Shown: positions 1-9,577, counted from the first letter of the stretch. The stretch is 64,000 nucleotides of DNA from Holophagaceae bacterium (GCA_025361205.1 JANYAS010000119.1:20096-84095), one strand, 5' to 3'. Made by a program: numbers and translations. Notes: generated by a model not told the origin, from the sequence alone.

Positions 1-1172
1 AGGCGCTCCCAGTCCGGCGCGGCGTCCACCTGGGCCTTGAGCCACTGGGCGTGGTCGAGGTCGCGGCGCAGACGGGCCTGCAGCCCTTCCACGCCCACGT
101 CCATGAGGTAGAACCACAGCTTCAGGGCCCGGAAGCGCCGGCCCAACTGGATGTGCCAGTCGCGGAAGTTGCTCACCTGGCCGTCCTGGGCCGTGCGCAG
201 GTAGCTGGGGTTGGTGCTCATCACGCGGATCAAGTGCTGGGGATCCCGCACGTAGTAGGCGCTGAAGTCGAAGCCCACGCCCATCCATTTGTGGGGGTTG
301 AAGACCAGGCTGTCGGCCCGCTCCACGCCCTCCCACATCCAGCGGCATTCGGGCAGCACCATGGCCGTGCCCGCCAGGGCGGCGTCCACGTGCAGCCACA
401 TTCCGTGCTGCTCCGCCAGGTCGGCCATGGCTGCCACGGGATCCAGGGCCGTGGTGCCTGTGGTGCCCACCGCCGCCACCAGGGCACAGGGCCGCAGGCC
501 GATCTCCAGATCCTTTTCGATGGCCGCCTGCAGCAGGTCGAGGCGGATCGCATGGTTCTCATCCGTGGGGATCAGACGCAGGAAGCTGCGGCCGAAGCCC
601 GCCAGCAGGGTGGCCTTCTCGATGGAGCTGTGGCCCTGGTCCGAGGCGTAGACCACCAGCGGTGCCTCGCCACTCTGGAGGCCCTCGTCGTTCTGGGCAT
701 TGCCCGAGACCTTCTCCCGGGCGCAAAGCAAAGCGGTGAAGGTGGCAGTGCTGGCGGTGTCGTGGATGACGCCCGTGAAGGCAGGGCTGAGCCCCACCAT
801 CTGGCGGAGCCAGTCCATGACCACTTCCTCCACTTCCGTCGCTGCGGGGCTGGTCTGCCAGCTCATCCCCTGGGCACCGATGCCCGAGGCGGCAAGGTCG
901 CCGAGGATTGAGCCGTAACTGGTGTTACTGGGAAAGTAGGCGAAAAAGGATGGATGGTTCCAATGGGTGATGCCGGGGAGGATGTCCCGGTCCATGGCCG
1001 CCAAGGCCTGGGCCATGCGCCCGCCGTGCAAGGGCGGGTGGTCCGGGAAGGCGGCCCGGATCTCCCCAGGCTGGACTCGACTCATGACAGGCAGGCGCTC
1101 GAGGCCTTCGCGGTAGTCCGCGATCCAGTCCACGAGCTGATATCCGAGGCGGCGGAATTCTTGGGCGTCCAT
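1..1172 (-). CDS. Group II PLP-dependent amino acid decarboxylase (3' end outside window)
   Basis: The ORF track shows only shadows here, but translating the minus strand from the ATG at 1172 gives one open frame to the window edge (about 390 residues, C-terminus missing). It starts MDAQEFRRLGYQLVDWIADY, which is typical of aromatic-L-amino-acid/tyrosine decarboxylases. The PLP lysine lies in NPHKWMGVGFD, with HVDAALAG upstream as the cofactor aspartate region. The family removes the carboxyl group from aromatic amino acids in the cytoplasm; the substrate cannot be read from the sequence. A GGGGA stretch lies just ahead of the start. The family call is firm; the exact substrate is open. Confidence 0.88.
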   Translation of the reverse strand, partial: MDAQEFRRLGYQLVDWIADYREGLERLPVMSRVQPGEIRAAFPDHPPLHGGRMAQALAAMDRDILPGITHWNHPSFFAYFPSNTSYGSILGDLAASGIGAQGMSWQTSPAATEVEEVVMDWLRQMVGLSPAFTGVIHDTASTATFTALLCAREKVSGNAQNDEGLQSGEAPLVVYASDQGHSSIEKATLLAGFGRSFLRLIPTDENHAIRLDLLQAAIEKDLEIGLRPCALVAAVGTTGTTALDPVAAMADLAEQHGMWLHVDAALAGTAMVLPECRWMWEGVERADSLVFNPHKWMGVGFDFSAYYVRDPQHLIRVMSTNPSYLRTAQDGQVSNFRDWHIQLGRRFRALKLWFYLMDVGVEGLQARLRRDLDHAQWLKAQVDAAPDWER

Positions 1173-1218
1173 GTCCCCATTTTGGCCGGGACCAGGACAG
1201 GTTCCTAAGAAAACTCGC

Positions 1219-1959
1219 CTAGCCCAGTTTCAGGCTCACGACCGTCTTGGTCTGGCCGCGTTCGCCTCCCCCGGAACCGCGGCTTTCCTGCGTGTAGTGG
1301 ATGACCACCAGCCGGTTGCCTGATCGGGCGAATTGGAAGGTTTCCTGTGCTTGTTGCTCAAAACTGATGACGAGCAGCGCACGTCCCTTCATGTGGGTCT
1401 GGGTCTCGGCTGCCAGGGGCAGGCCATCGGCACCGATCCACACCTTGGCCGTGGCTTCGAGCTCTTTGACATATTTCTGGTCCTGCTTGGACAGTTTGGG
1501 CATGAGCTTGAAACGAAGCAGCTTCGCTGGCTTTCCTTGCCATGCTTCGTTCTTCTCTTCTATCAGTTCCCCCTGGTCCAGGGTCCGAAGCAGTTCCTCC
1601 GCGCCACTTAGGTAGTCGTTGACCGCCACGGCCTTCAGGCCTTCAATGGCTCGCCGGGTGGCCCCTTTCTGCTCAGGATCCTTGGCCTGGGCCTTGGCTT
1701 CCTGCACGGCAGTCTGGATCAGGGCACGGCTCCAGGACATTCTCAAGCCCTGGGGACCATCCTCCACCAACGAGTTGGCCTTGCCTTCGGTGATGACGGG
1801 TTTCTTCTCATCTCCCTGCTTGCTCCAGAACTGGTAGTCCACACTTGCTTTGATCGGTTCCTGGCCATTCATGTGGGAGAGGGCGACCTTGAGGTCGCCG
1901 AGGGAATCAGCCTGTAAGAGGCCCCCGACGAGCAGCAGGGCAAGCAATCGAAGGGACAT
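1219..1959 (-). CDS. Secreted protein of unknown function, 246 aa
   Basis: The ORF track extends this to 308 aa, but the better start is the ATG at 1959. It is preceded by GGAGCC and gives a clean signal peptide (MSLRLLALLLVGGLLQADS). The mature part is charged and partly helical (EAKAQAKDPEQKGATRR, then KLSKQDQKYVKELEATAKVW), followed by a strand-rich end with LPLAAETQTHMKG and LVVIHYTQ. That end loosely resembles periplasmic lipid- or surface-binding folds, but I recognise no family. It is probably periplasmic. It reads in the same direction as the decarboxylase downstream, with a gap of 46 bp. Confidence 0.7.
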   Translation of the reverse strand: MSLRLLALLLVGGLLQADSLGDLKVALSHMNGQEPIKASVDYQFWSKQGDEKKPVITEGKANSLVEDGPQGLRMSWSRALIQTAVQEAKAQAKDPEQKGATRRAIEGLKAVAVNDYLSGAEELLRTLDQGELIEEKNEAWQGKPAKLLRFKLMPKLSKQDQKYVKELEATAKVWIGADGLPLAAETQTHMKGRALLVISFEQQAQETFQFARSGNRLVVIHYTQESRGSGGGERGQTKTVVSLKLG

Positions 1960-2185
1960 GGAGGCTCCAAGGATGGATCTGCCCGATGACCGGGCCAGGA
2001 CGACTGATTCGACAGGAAATGGAACCGCTCTTGTATCTGATGGGCAGGTGCACCCTCCAGCGTAAATCGTCCAGCGACACCCAACGGAGGTGCTACAGAT
2101 CGTCAGTGTTCTACATCCCTCGAGGTTGATCCCAGTGTTGCACAACCTTGGTGACGGCCCGCTTCGTTCAGGTCAGCCGTTCCGC

Positions 2186-2401
2186 TCATGGGGTCGAATC
2201 GGGTTCATAGCGGAGCAGGTCACCGGGTTGGCAGTCCAGCTCGCGGCAGAGGGCTTCCAGGGTGGAAAAACGGATGGCTCGGGCCTTGCCGGTTTTCAGG
2301 ATGGAGAGGTTGGCCAGGGTCAGATCGACACGCTCGGCCAAGTCCCCCTGCTTCATCTTGCGCTGGGCGAGTACCACGTCGAGGGTCACGATGATGGGCA
2401 T
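2186..2401 (-). CDS. Small XRE-type transcriptional regulator (YozG-like)
   Basis: This 71-aa protein is almost entirely one Cro/C1-type helix-turn-helix: VVLAQRKMKQGDLAERVDLT is followed by LANLSILKTGKARAIRFSTL and LCRELDCQPGDLLRY. This matches the short regulators that sit beside DUF2975 membrane proteins. It lies 11 bp after the DUF2975 gene, so the two are very likely co-transcribed. The expected role is DNA binding in the cytoplasm with the activity modulated by the membrane partner; that link is inferred from the recurrent gene pairing, not shown here. Confidence 0.85.
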   Translation of the reverse strand: MPIIVTLDVVLAQRKMKQGDLAERVDLTLANLSILKTGKARAIRFSTLEALCRELDCQPGDLLRYEPDSTP

Positions 2402-2412
2402 GGGATGTCTTT

Positions 2413-2967
2413 TCAGATGACCAGTTCTTGCTCGGACTTCAAACGACAGCCTTCTTCCATTACGTGCGCGACCAGCAGGACCACGCCACCGAAGAAGAGA
2501 CTGTCAATGACGGACCCAGTCTGATTGGCCCACGGGTGGACCACCTTGGCCGTGAGGACCTTTACGAGACCTGCCATGCCCCAGAGGACGAGGAGCATCG
2601 CCGGCGCCATCACCACCTGGATCCAACCCAGGAAGCGCACCAGCCGAACGCTCTCCATCGAGAAGGCTGCTCCTGCTTCGAACTGATGCAACAGACGGAT
2701 CAAGGCGCCGAGAGAGAGAATCGCGGTTCCTCCCGAAGTAATCAAAGGAATGAACACGAAGGCCTTGAGCAGCCAGCCTCCGTGGGCTGAACTGAACCGA
2801 AAGCCCTCCACTTCGAAGAACTGGCGCAGAACATCATTGGCGATCTTCAAGACGATATCCTCGGCAAGAAGAAGGCCCGGCGAGAAGACTAGGCATACGA
2901 CGAGAAGAAAGAACACAAACGAGGCAAATCTCCGAAGTGAACGGCTGAGGCGCTGCATGCGATCCAT
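2413..2967 (-). CDS. DUF2975 family membrane protein
   Basis: This is a 184-aa protein. The ATG at 2967 has AAGGAGAG upstream and is preferred over the longer 213-aa track ORF. Four membrane segments are visible: FVFFLLVVCLVFSPGLLL near residue 15, LLKAFVFIPLITSGGTAILSL near 65, WIQVVMAPAMLLVLWGMAGL near 115, and SLFFGGVVLLVAHVM near 155. The C-terminal EEGCRLKSEQELVI is characteristic of DUF2975, where the last helix is followed by a conserved acidic/Lys stretch. The gene heads a two-gene operon with the small XRE regulator. The function of DUF2975 is not established. Confidence 0.82.
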   Translation of the reverse strand: MDRMQRLSRSLRRFASFVFFLLVVCLVFSPGLLLAEDIVLKIANDVLRQFFEVEGFRFSSAHGGWLLKAFVFIPLITSGGTAILSLGALIRLLHQFEAGAAFSMESVRLVRFLGWIQVVMAPAMLLVLWGMAGLVKVLTAKVVHPWANQTGSVIDSLFFGGVVLLVAHVMEEGCRLKSEQELVI

Positions 2968-2996
2968 GGTGACTCTCCTTGAGTTGAAGTTTAGTT

Positions 2997-3017
2997 TGTT
3001 GATGTTGAAAATCAACA
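2997..3017. promoter_or_regulatory. Inverted repeat upstream of the DUF2975/XRE operon
   Basis: TGTTGAT-N7-ATCAACA is a perfect 7-bp inverted repeat, with a nested GTTGA/TCAAC pair, 30 bp before the DUF2975 start in an AT-rich stretch (2985-3060) unlike the GC-rich surroundings. Position and symmetry suggest an operator, possibly for the XRE protein encoded by the same operon. This is inference only. Confidence 0.4.
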
Positions 3018-3096
3018 CAAAAATATTGATAAACAATAAATAATAGTCGATCAACGATATTGCCTGCTTCCACCCTCATCTCCTCTTGATTTCATA

Positions 3097-3123
3097 CTTT
3101 GAAATCATAAAATGATTTCAAAG
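3097..3123. promoter_or_regulatory. Operator-like palindrome of the toxin-antitoxin operon
   Basis: CTTTGAAATCAT-AAA-ATGATTTCAAAG is a perfect 12-bp inverted repeat ending 9 bp before the antitoxin ATG. A third half-site, GATTTCA, lies just upstream at 3088-3094. A TTGATT/TAAAAT pair about 15 bp apart overlaps it and could be the promoter. Ribbon-helix-helix antitoxins usually repress their own operon by binding such repeats. Confidence 0.65.
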
Positions 3124-3132
3124 TGAGGCACC

Positions 3133-3405
3133 ATGTTCATCACCACCCTCCGACTCGACGACGACCTGGGCCGCTTCCTGCGCGAGGTGGCGGAGGCCCA
3201 TGCCATGAGTGTGAACGGCTGGCTGGCTGAACTGCTGCGGCGCGAGCAGGCCACCGCAGCCCGGCGGAGGCTGGCCGCTGACTGGGCGGCCTATGGAAAG
3301 GATAATGAGGCCCAGTCGGTGGCCTACGCCTTCGAGGCCCAAGCCGAGGTGGCGGCGGAGCCCCAGCAGCGGGGCTACCGGGCCCGGAAGGCGAAGAGCT
3401 CATAA
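3133..3405 (+). CDS. Ribbon-helix-helix type antitoxin
   Basis: This 90-aa protein starts with a short beta strand and two helices typical of Arc/MetJ-like DNA-binding antitoxins (FITTLRLDDDLGRFLREVAE, then AHAMSVNGWLAELLRREQ). An alanine- and charge-rich C-terminal tail follows that would wrap the toxin. The RBS GAGG sits 4 bp before the ATG. The stop TAA at 3403-3405 is supplied by the left end of an inserted 256-bp element. Without the insertion the frame would read one residue further and stop at a TGA overlapping the toxin start. The partner is the MazF-like gene at 3667. Confidence 0.78.
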   Translation: MFITTLRLDDDLGRFLREVAEAHAMSVNGWLAELLRREQATAARRRLAADWAAYGKDNEAQSVAYAFEAQAEVAAEPQQRGYRARKAKSS

Positions 3406-3663
3406 CAAAACCCGACGAGGCCGCGATGAAGCCAGGCAGGATGCACTGTAAGGAAGGGCCCGCAGGGCGATGCGGGACATCGTTCAAGGGGCCTGACGCT
3501 GCGGGGCGCCTGCCTAGCTTCATCCCTCCGGGCGAGGGGTGGCGGGCGTCGCGATGTTTCGTCAGGCTCGTTTCGCGTAGTACCCGCTACGCTGCCACTC
3601 GCCCTCCTCGCCTCGCTCGCCCGGCCCCCCTCGCGCGGCCACGTGGGGTTCTGTTATGAGCTC
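3396..3663. mobile_element. MITE-like palindromic insertion between antitoxin and toxin
   Basis: The core, 3402-3657 (256 bp), is bounded by imperfect 24-bp terminal inverted repeats (ATAACA[A/G]AACCC[G/C]ACG[A/T]GGCCGCG) and flanked on both sides by GAGCTC (3396-3401 and 3658-3663), a likely 6-bp target duplication. A second inverted repeat lies inside: ATGAAGCCAGGCAG at 3426-3439 pairs with CTGCCTAGCTTCAT at 3510-3523, one mismatch. It has no credible coding sequence, so it would depend on a transposase elsewhere. Because GAGCTC is itself palindromic, it could instead be part of the inverted repeat. The duplication reading is preferred because removing it restores an intact gene overlap. 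Confidence 0.72.
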
Positions 3664-3666
3664 TAA

Positions 3667-4035
3667 GTGAGTCGCACAAGCGAGGCGCTCCCTCGGTGCA
3701 GTCGGGGCGAGATCTGGCTACTGGACTGGAACCCCCGCCGGGGCTCAGAACAAGGAGGCTTCCGGCCGGGGCTGATCATCCAATCGGATCTGGGCAATCA
3801 TGCGGAGGGCGCCCGCACGACCATGTTGGTACCCCTCACCACCCAGGGGCGGCCCTATGCGTTCTACCTTCCGATCCCGAAGGGGAAGGGAAACGGCTTG
3901 CCGGTGGATTCCTGGGCCAACGCGACCCAGGTCTTCACAGTGGACAAGTCCCGACTCACGAAGCGCCTCGGCAGGGCGACTTCGGCCCAGATGAAGGCCT
4001 TGGCCGCAGCTCTGACAGCTGTTCTGGACCTCTAG
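3667..4035 (+). CDS. MazF/PemK-family endoribonuclease toxin
   Basis: This is a 122-aa protein with a GTG start. The core motifs are those of the PemK/MazF fold: RGEIWLLDWNPRRGSEQGG at the N-terminus, FRPGLIIQSD, then TTMLVPLTTQ and SWANATQVFTVDKSRL. Family members cut mRNA to arrest growth and are neutralised by the adjacent antitoxin. No good RBS precedes the GTG. Its start codon was originally embedded in the antitoxin stop (GTGA), but a 256-bp element now separates the two genes. A four-codon ATG mini-ORF made by the element edge ends in the same GTGA. Whether the toxin is still translated well is unknown. Confidence 0.82.
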   Translation: MSRTSEALPRCSRGEIWLLDWNPRRGSEQGGFRPGLIIQSDLGNHAEGARTTMLVPLTTQGRPYAFYLPIPKGKGNGLPVDSWANATQVFTVDKSRLTKRLGRATSAQMKALAAALTAVLDL

Positions 4036-4107
4036 CAAAATCGCACCGCGATGTTGGTAGCTCCACTCAACGTGCGGATCTGCCTTACGCTACGAGAAGG
4101 CGGAATC

Positions 4108-5724
4108 ATGAAGCTGGTGCTGGTGTCCATCCACGTCGAACCAGGGCCCCGGGCCGTGCCCCTGGGCCCGGCCATGTTGGCGTCGGTGCTCAGGGGCGCC
4201 TTCGGGGAGGCCATCCAGACTCGGGTGGTGGACGCCTTCGTGGCGGAAGGGGCCGCAGACTGCGCCGCACGGATCCTGGCCTCGGATCCGGAACTGGTGG
4301 GTTTCTCCATGTATGTCTGGAACCGCAGCCAAACGCTAGAGATCGCCGCTCTCCTGAAGAGGGCGAAACCGGGAATCGTTATCTTTGCGGGCGGCGCAGA
4401 GGCCACGGCGGACACCGAGGGCGTCCTTTCCGACCCCGCCATGGATTTCGTGCTGCCGGGAGAAGGCGAGGAGTTGATCGTCGAAGCCATGGACCGCCTT
4501 CTCCAGGGCGCGACGCCCTGGTCCATCGCAGCCTGGGCGAAGCCTGCCCCGGTGAAGAATCTGGCCGACCTGCCCTCCCCCTACCTGGACGGCACCCTGC
4601 GCCCCGAGGACTACGGCGGCGCGCTGTGGGAACTCTCCCGGGGCTGCCCCTTCACCTGTGATTTCTGCTACGAGGCCCGGGGCACGGCGGGCACCCGCCG
4701 GATCCCCCTGGCAAGGGTGGAGGCGGAGCTGGAGTTGTTCGAAGCCCGGGGGATCGGTGAGGTCTTCGTCCTGGATCCCACCTTCAACTACCACAAGGTG
4801 CAGGCCAAGCAGGTCCTGCGCCTCATCGCGGCCAAGGCTCCCAGCATCCACTTCTTCTTCGAGGTCCGCAGCGAGTTCCTCGACCGGGAGATGGCTGAGC
4901 TCTTCGCTGCCACCCGCTGCACGCTCCAAATCGGCCTGCAGAGCGCCCACGACGAGGTGCTCCGGAACATCAGCCGGTCGTTCGACGCAGAGGACTTCGA
5001 GGCCAAGATCCTCCTGCTCCACCAGGCGGGCGTGCCCTACGGCTTCGACCTGATCTACGGGCTGCCGGGGGACAGTCTGGATGGCTTCCGCGAGAGTGTT
5101 GATTTCGCCATGAACCTTGTGCCCAACCACCTCGACATCTTCCGGCTATCGGTGCTGCCGGGCACCCGTCTGGCCGAGACGGCGGCCGGTCTCAAGTTGG
5201 CGCATGAGGCGCACAACCCCTACCGGGTGCTGGCCTCGCCCACCTTCAGCTCCCAGGATCTGGACCAGGCCGCCCGGATCGCCCTGGGCTGCGACGTTCT
5301 CTACAACCGGGGGAAGGCGGTGCCCTGGTTCGAGATGCTCCTGGAGCCCCTGGAGATGGTGCCTGTAGCGGTCTTCGAGGGGTTCGCCGCCTGGTGGGAA
5401 GCCCACCCGACGGAGGATCTCATCGGGGCCCAGCAGGCCTTCTTCCAAGCGCTCTTCGAGGCGCGGGGTAAGCCCCTGGAAGGTGAACTCGCTGCCGATG
5501 TCATCGCCTGCTTCGGCCATTCGGTGGCCTTGATGGAAGGGCCCAGCGAGGACGGGGAACGCCAAGCCCAGCGCGTGCCCTTCCACCACGACCCCATGGC
5601 GCTCATGGCCGCCATGGAGGACGGTGTCACCAGCCTAGAGGAACTGTTCATCTGTGTTCCCGCCAAGCTCTGCGAGGCCGAGTTCCGCCTGGACGCAGAA
5701 GAACTGATCGTCCGGGTGCTGTAA
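4108..5724 (+). CDS. Radical SAM protein with N-terminal B12-binding-type domain
   Basis: This 538-aa protein starts at the ATG at 4108 (AAGGCGG upstream) and not at the 557-aa track start. Residues 1-130 form a cobalamin-binding-like Rossmann domain (LGPAMLASVLRGAF, VGFSMYVWNRSQ, FAGGAEATAD), though the classical DxHxxG cobalamin motif is not seen. The radical SAM cluster motif CPFTCDFC sits near residue 190, followed by EVFVLDPTFNYH and LQIGLQSAHDEVL. A DUF4080-like C-terminal part follows. Such proteins perform radical methylation or related chemistry; the substrate is unknown. It converges with the exporter operon, 14 bp apart. Confidence 0.85.
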   Translation: MKLVLVSIHVEPGPRAVPLGPAMLASVLRGAFGEAIQTRVVDAFVAEGAADCAARILASDPELVGFSMYVWNRSQTLEIAALLKRAKPGIVIFAGGAEATADTEGVLSDPAMDFVLPGEGEELIVEAMDRLLQGATPWSIAAWAKPAPVKNLADLPSPYLDGTLRPEDYGGALWELSRGCPFTCDFCYEARGTAGTRRIPLARVEAELELFEARGIGEVFVLDPTFNYHKVQAKQVLRLIAAKAPSIHFFFEVRSEFLDREMAELFAATRCTLQIGLQSAHDEVLRNISRSFDAEDFEAKILLLHQAGVPYGFDLIYGLPGDSLDGFRESVDFAMNLVPNHLDIFRLSVLPGTRLAETAAGLKLAHEAHNPYRVLASPTFSSQDLDQAARIALGCDVLYNRGKAVPWFEMLLEPLEMVPVAVFEGFAAWWEAHPTEDLIGAQQAFFQALFEARGKPLEGELAADVIACFGHSVALMEGPSEDGERQAQRVPFHHDPMALMAAMEDGVTSLEELFICVPAKLCEAEFRLDAEELIVRVL

Positions 5725-5738
5725 TGGCAAGAGTGGGG

Positions 5739-7025
<1,287 letters not shown>

Positions 7026-7027
7026 GG

Positions 7028-8254
7028 TTACTCCGCCCGGATTGCGTCGATGATGACGAGGTTGGAGGCCCGGTAGGCCGGCAGGAAGCCCGCAGCCAGG
7101 CCCACGAGGGTGGCGACGAAGATGCCCGTGAAGATGATTCCCGGGGTGATCTGGGCGGGGAAGTCCGCCAGGGCCCGCACCAGGAAGGCGCCCGCCGAAC
7201 CCACTAGCACGCCGATGACACCGCCCGCCGCCGAGAGCAGGGCCGCTTCCAGCAGGAACTGGCGGCGGATGTCACGTTTCTTGGCGCCCAGGGCCATGCG
7301 GACGCCGATCTCCTGGGTCCGCTCCACCACGCTCACCAGCATGATGTTCATGATCACAATGCCGCCCACGCCGAGGCTCACGCTGGAGATGAGCAGGAGG
7401 AGCACGAAGGCGGCGCTGCTGATGGTCTTCCACAGTTGCTGGAGGCTCTCCTGGGTGATGATGCCGAAGGGATCGGGGCTGCGGAAGCCGGTGTGCCGCA
7501 TGGCGCGGAACAGGGCGCGCACCTCATCCATGGACGCGTCCAGGCCTTCGACGCCGCCACTGGCCTTGATGTGAAGTTCCAGACTTTCGTTGGCGGCCAT
7601 GAAGTTCTTGCGATAGACCTGCAGCGGGATGTAGATGCGGCCGTCCTGGTTGAAGCCGATGCTGCGCCCCTGCTTGACCATCACTCCGACGATGCGGAAG
7701 GGCAGGCCGCGAATGAGTAGGATGCGTCCTACGGGGTCCAGGTGGGGGAACAGCTCATCCTTGGTGTTGGCACCGATCATGGCCACGGGCAGGGAGGCCT
7801 GTTCCTCGCTTTCACTCAGGTAGCGGCCGGATTCCATGTCGATGTTGAAGAGGTTGCTGAAGTTGGCCGTGACGCCGATGACAATGACATCTGGCAGGCG
7901 CTTGTCCCCGTAGTTCACCGGCATCGCATTGCCCGTGGCGGCCGAAACTTGGGTGGCCTCCTTGAGCATCCCGCTGGACAAGCGTTCGTACTCGGCCCAG
8001 GTGATGGGTGGGCGCTTGAGGGCCTGGATGAACTCCTGGCGGGAGCGGATGATGCCGAACTTCTGGACGATGAAGACGTCCGGGGCCAGGATGATGATTT
8101 TCTCTTTGACGTAGGCATTCAGGCCCGAGATCACGCCCACCACCGCCACGATGGTGGCCACGCCGATGATGACGCCCAGCAGCGTGAGGAAGCTGCGCAG
8201 GGTGTGCGCCCGGATCGCCCTCAGGGAGGCGCGGAGAAGTTCGGTGTAATTCAT
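7028..8254 (-). CDS. MacB-type ABC transporter permease (first of two)
   Basis: This 408-aa permease is homologous to its neighbour. It has the N-terminal helix LRSFLTLLGVIIGVATIVAVV, a periplasmic domain, and C-terminal helices with GVGGIVIMNIMLVSVVERTQ then EIGVRMALGAKKRDI. It also lacks an ATPase domain. It is encoded 96 bp after the MacA-like gene in the same direction. The two permeases keep the same motifs but differ widely in the periplasmic part, which points to a heterodimer rather than a recent duplication. Confidence 0.88.
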   Translation of the reverse strand: MNYTELLRASLRAIRAHTLRSFLTLLGVIIGVATIVAVVGVISGLNAYVKEKIIILAPDVFIVQKFGIIRSRQEFIQALKRPPITWAEYERLSSGMLKEATQVSAATGNAMPVNYGDKRLPDVIVIGVTANFSNLFNIDMESGRYLSESEEQASLPVAMIGANTKDELFPHLDPVGRILLIRGLPFRIVGVMVKQGRSIGFNQDGRIYIPLQVYRKNFMAANESLELHIKASGGVEGLDASMDEVRALFRAMRHTGFRSPDPFGIITQESLQQLWKTISSAAFVLLLLISSVSLGVGGIVIMNIMLVSVVERTQEIGVRMALGAKKRDIRRQFLLEAALLSAAGGVIGVLVGSAGAFLVRALADFPAQITPGIIFTGIFVATLVGLAAGFLPAYRASNLVIIDAIRAE

Positions 8255-8350
8255 GACGGGCCAGTTAGACCGATGGGCGGGCTCTGCCCGACCAGCAGGT
8301 GGGGGTCTGGGAGAACATCGTGAGCAGAGCGAACAGGCAGTTCCCCCGGA

Positions 8351-9577
8351 TCATGATTTGGCCTCGTCTTTGTCCTTCTTCTTCACCTTCTCGGCCCGTA
8401 CCGTCTCGCCGCCCTTGAGGTCCCGCAGGGCCCGGTTGGGACCAGTGATGAGCGTCTCGCCACCCTTTAGGCCGGAGAGCACTTCGACTGAAAGATCGCC
8501 CATGAGACCGGTCTTCACGGCCACGAACTTGGCCTTGCCGCCGTCTTGGAGGAACACGCCCTCTTCCTCGCGCGGGGCGCCGGGCTTGCGGGTTTCCCCG
8601 GGTTTGAGCTTGATTTCCCGCATGACCAGGGCCTGGAAGGGGATCGCCAGGGCCTGGTCCCGGTTCCCGGTATAGATGTCCGCCTGGACGGATAAGCCGG
8701 GTTTGATGGTGAGGGGCGGATTCTGGATCCAGACCTTGACCTTGAACTTGGTGGCCTCGTTGATGCTGGTCTTCAGGATGGGGCTGCCGCCCACCTCGGT
8801 GACTTCGCCGTCGAAGGTCTGGTTGGGGTAGGCATCAATGCGGACCTGGGCCTTCAGTCCCAGCTTGACGGTGGGAATGGAGGCCTCGTCCACTTCCATT
8901 TCGGCCTCGACCTTGCTCATGTCGGAAATGGTGACCAGCACGGTTCCGGCCTGGTTCTGAATGCCGGGCACGGCGGTTTCACCGAGTTCGATGCGCCGGG
9001 CCGTGACCACCCCGTCCATGGGCGCGGTGATTGTGGAATTTCCCAGCCCGACGTGGGACTGGGCCACGTTGGCGCGGGCCTGCTCCATGCGACGACGGGA
9101 GGTTTCAGCAGCAGCCTGGGTGGTCTCGAATCCCGTGCGGGCCCGCTCGAAATCCGCGGCGGCGATGATGCCGGCCTCGCGGTTGGCCTTGGCCCGGGCA
9201 AAGTCCGACTTCGCCTGGGCCAGGTTGGCCGCGGCCGAGATCAGGTCCGATTGGGCGGCCTGGAGGGCGGCCTGCATGGCATCCGTACTCGCCCGCGCGC
9301 TTCTCGGATCGATTTCCATGAGGAACTGGCCCTTGGCGACCCGATCCCCCTCCCGCACGGCCAGGCGGGTGACCCGGCCCATCACATTGGCGGAAATATC
9401 GGCCTTGGTGACGGCCTGGACCTTGCCGTTGGCGCTCACCTTGGACTGGAGATTCTCCTTGCCCACCGTCGCGACCTGCACAGGTGTGCCTTTGTCCTGC
9501 GTGCCGGCGATAATCAGGCCGCCGATCACCAGGACCGCCAGACCTCCACCGAGGATCCACAGTTGCTTCCGCTTCAT
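8351..9577 (-). CDS. MacA/HlyD-type periplasmic adaptor subunit
   Basis: This 408-aa protein has an N-terminal membrane anchor (LWILGGGLAVLVIGGLIIAG). A lipoyl half-motif (LQSKVSANGKVQAVTKADIS) leads into a long helical hairpin rich in Ala and Gln around residues 95-165 (AQSDLISAAANLAQAKSDF). The second lipoyl half is NSTITAPMDGVVTARRIELG, followed by beta-barrel and membrane-proximal domains. It bridges inner-membrane permeases to an outer-membrane channel. It is first in the operon with two MacB-type permeases; no TolC-like or ATPase gene is adjacent. The C-terminus is Lys-rich (KVKKKDKDEAKS). Confidence 0.9.
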   Translation of the reverse strand: MKRKQLWILGGGLAVLVIGGLIIAGTQDKGTPVQVATVGKENLQSKVSANGKVQAVTKADISANVMGRVTRLAVREGDRVAKGQFLMEIDPRSARASTDAMQAALQAAQSDLISAAANLAQAKSDFARAKANREAGIIAAADFERARTGFETTQAAAETSRRRMEQARANVAQSHVGLGNSTITAPMDGVVTARRIELGETAVPGIQNQAGTVLVTISDMSKVEAEMEVDEASIPTVKLGLKAQVRIDAYPNQTFDGEVTEVGGSPILKTSINEATKFKVKVWIQNPPLTIKPGLSVQADIYTGNRDQALAIPFQALVMREIKLKPGETRKPGAPREEEGVFLQDGGKAKFVAVKTGLMGDLSVEVLSGLKGGETLITGPNRALRDLKGGETVRAEKVKKKDKDEAKS

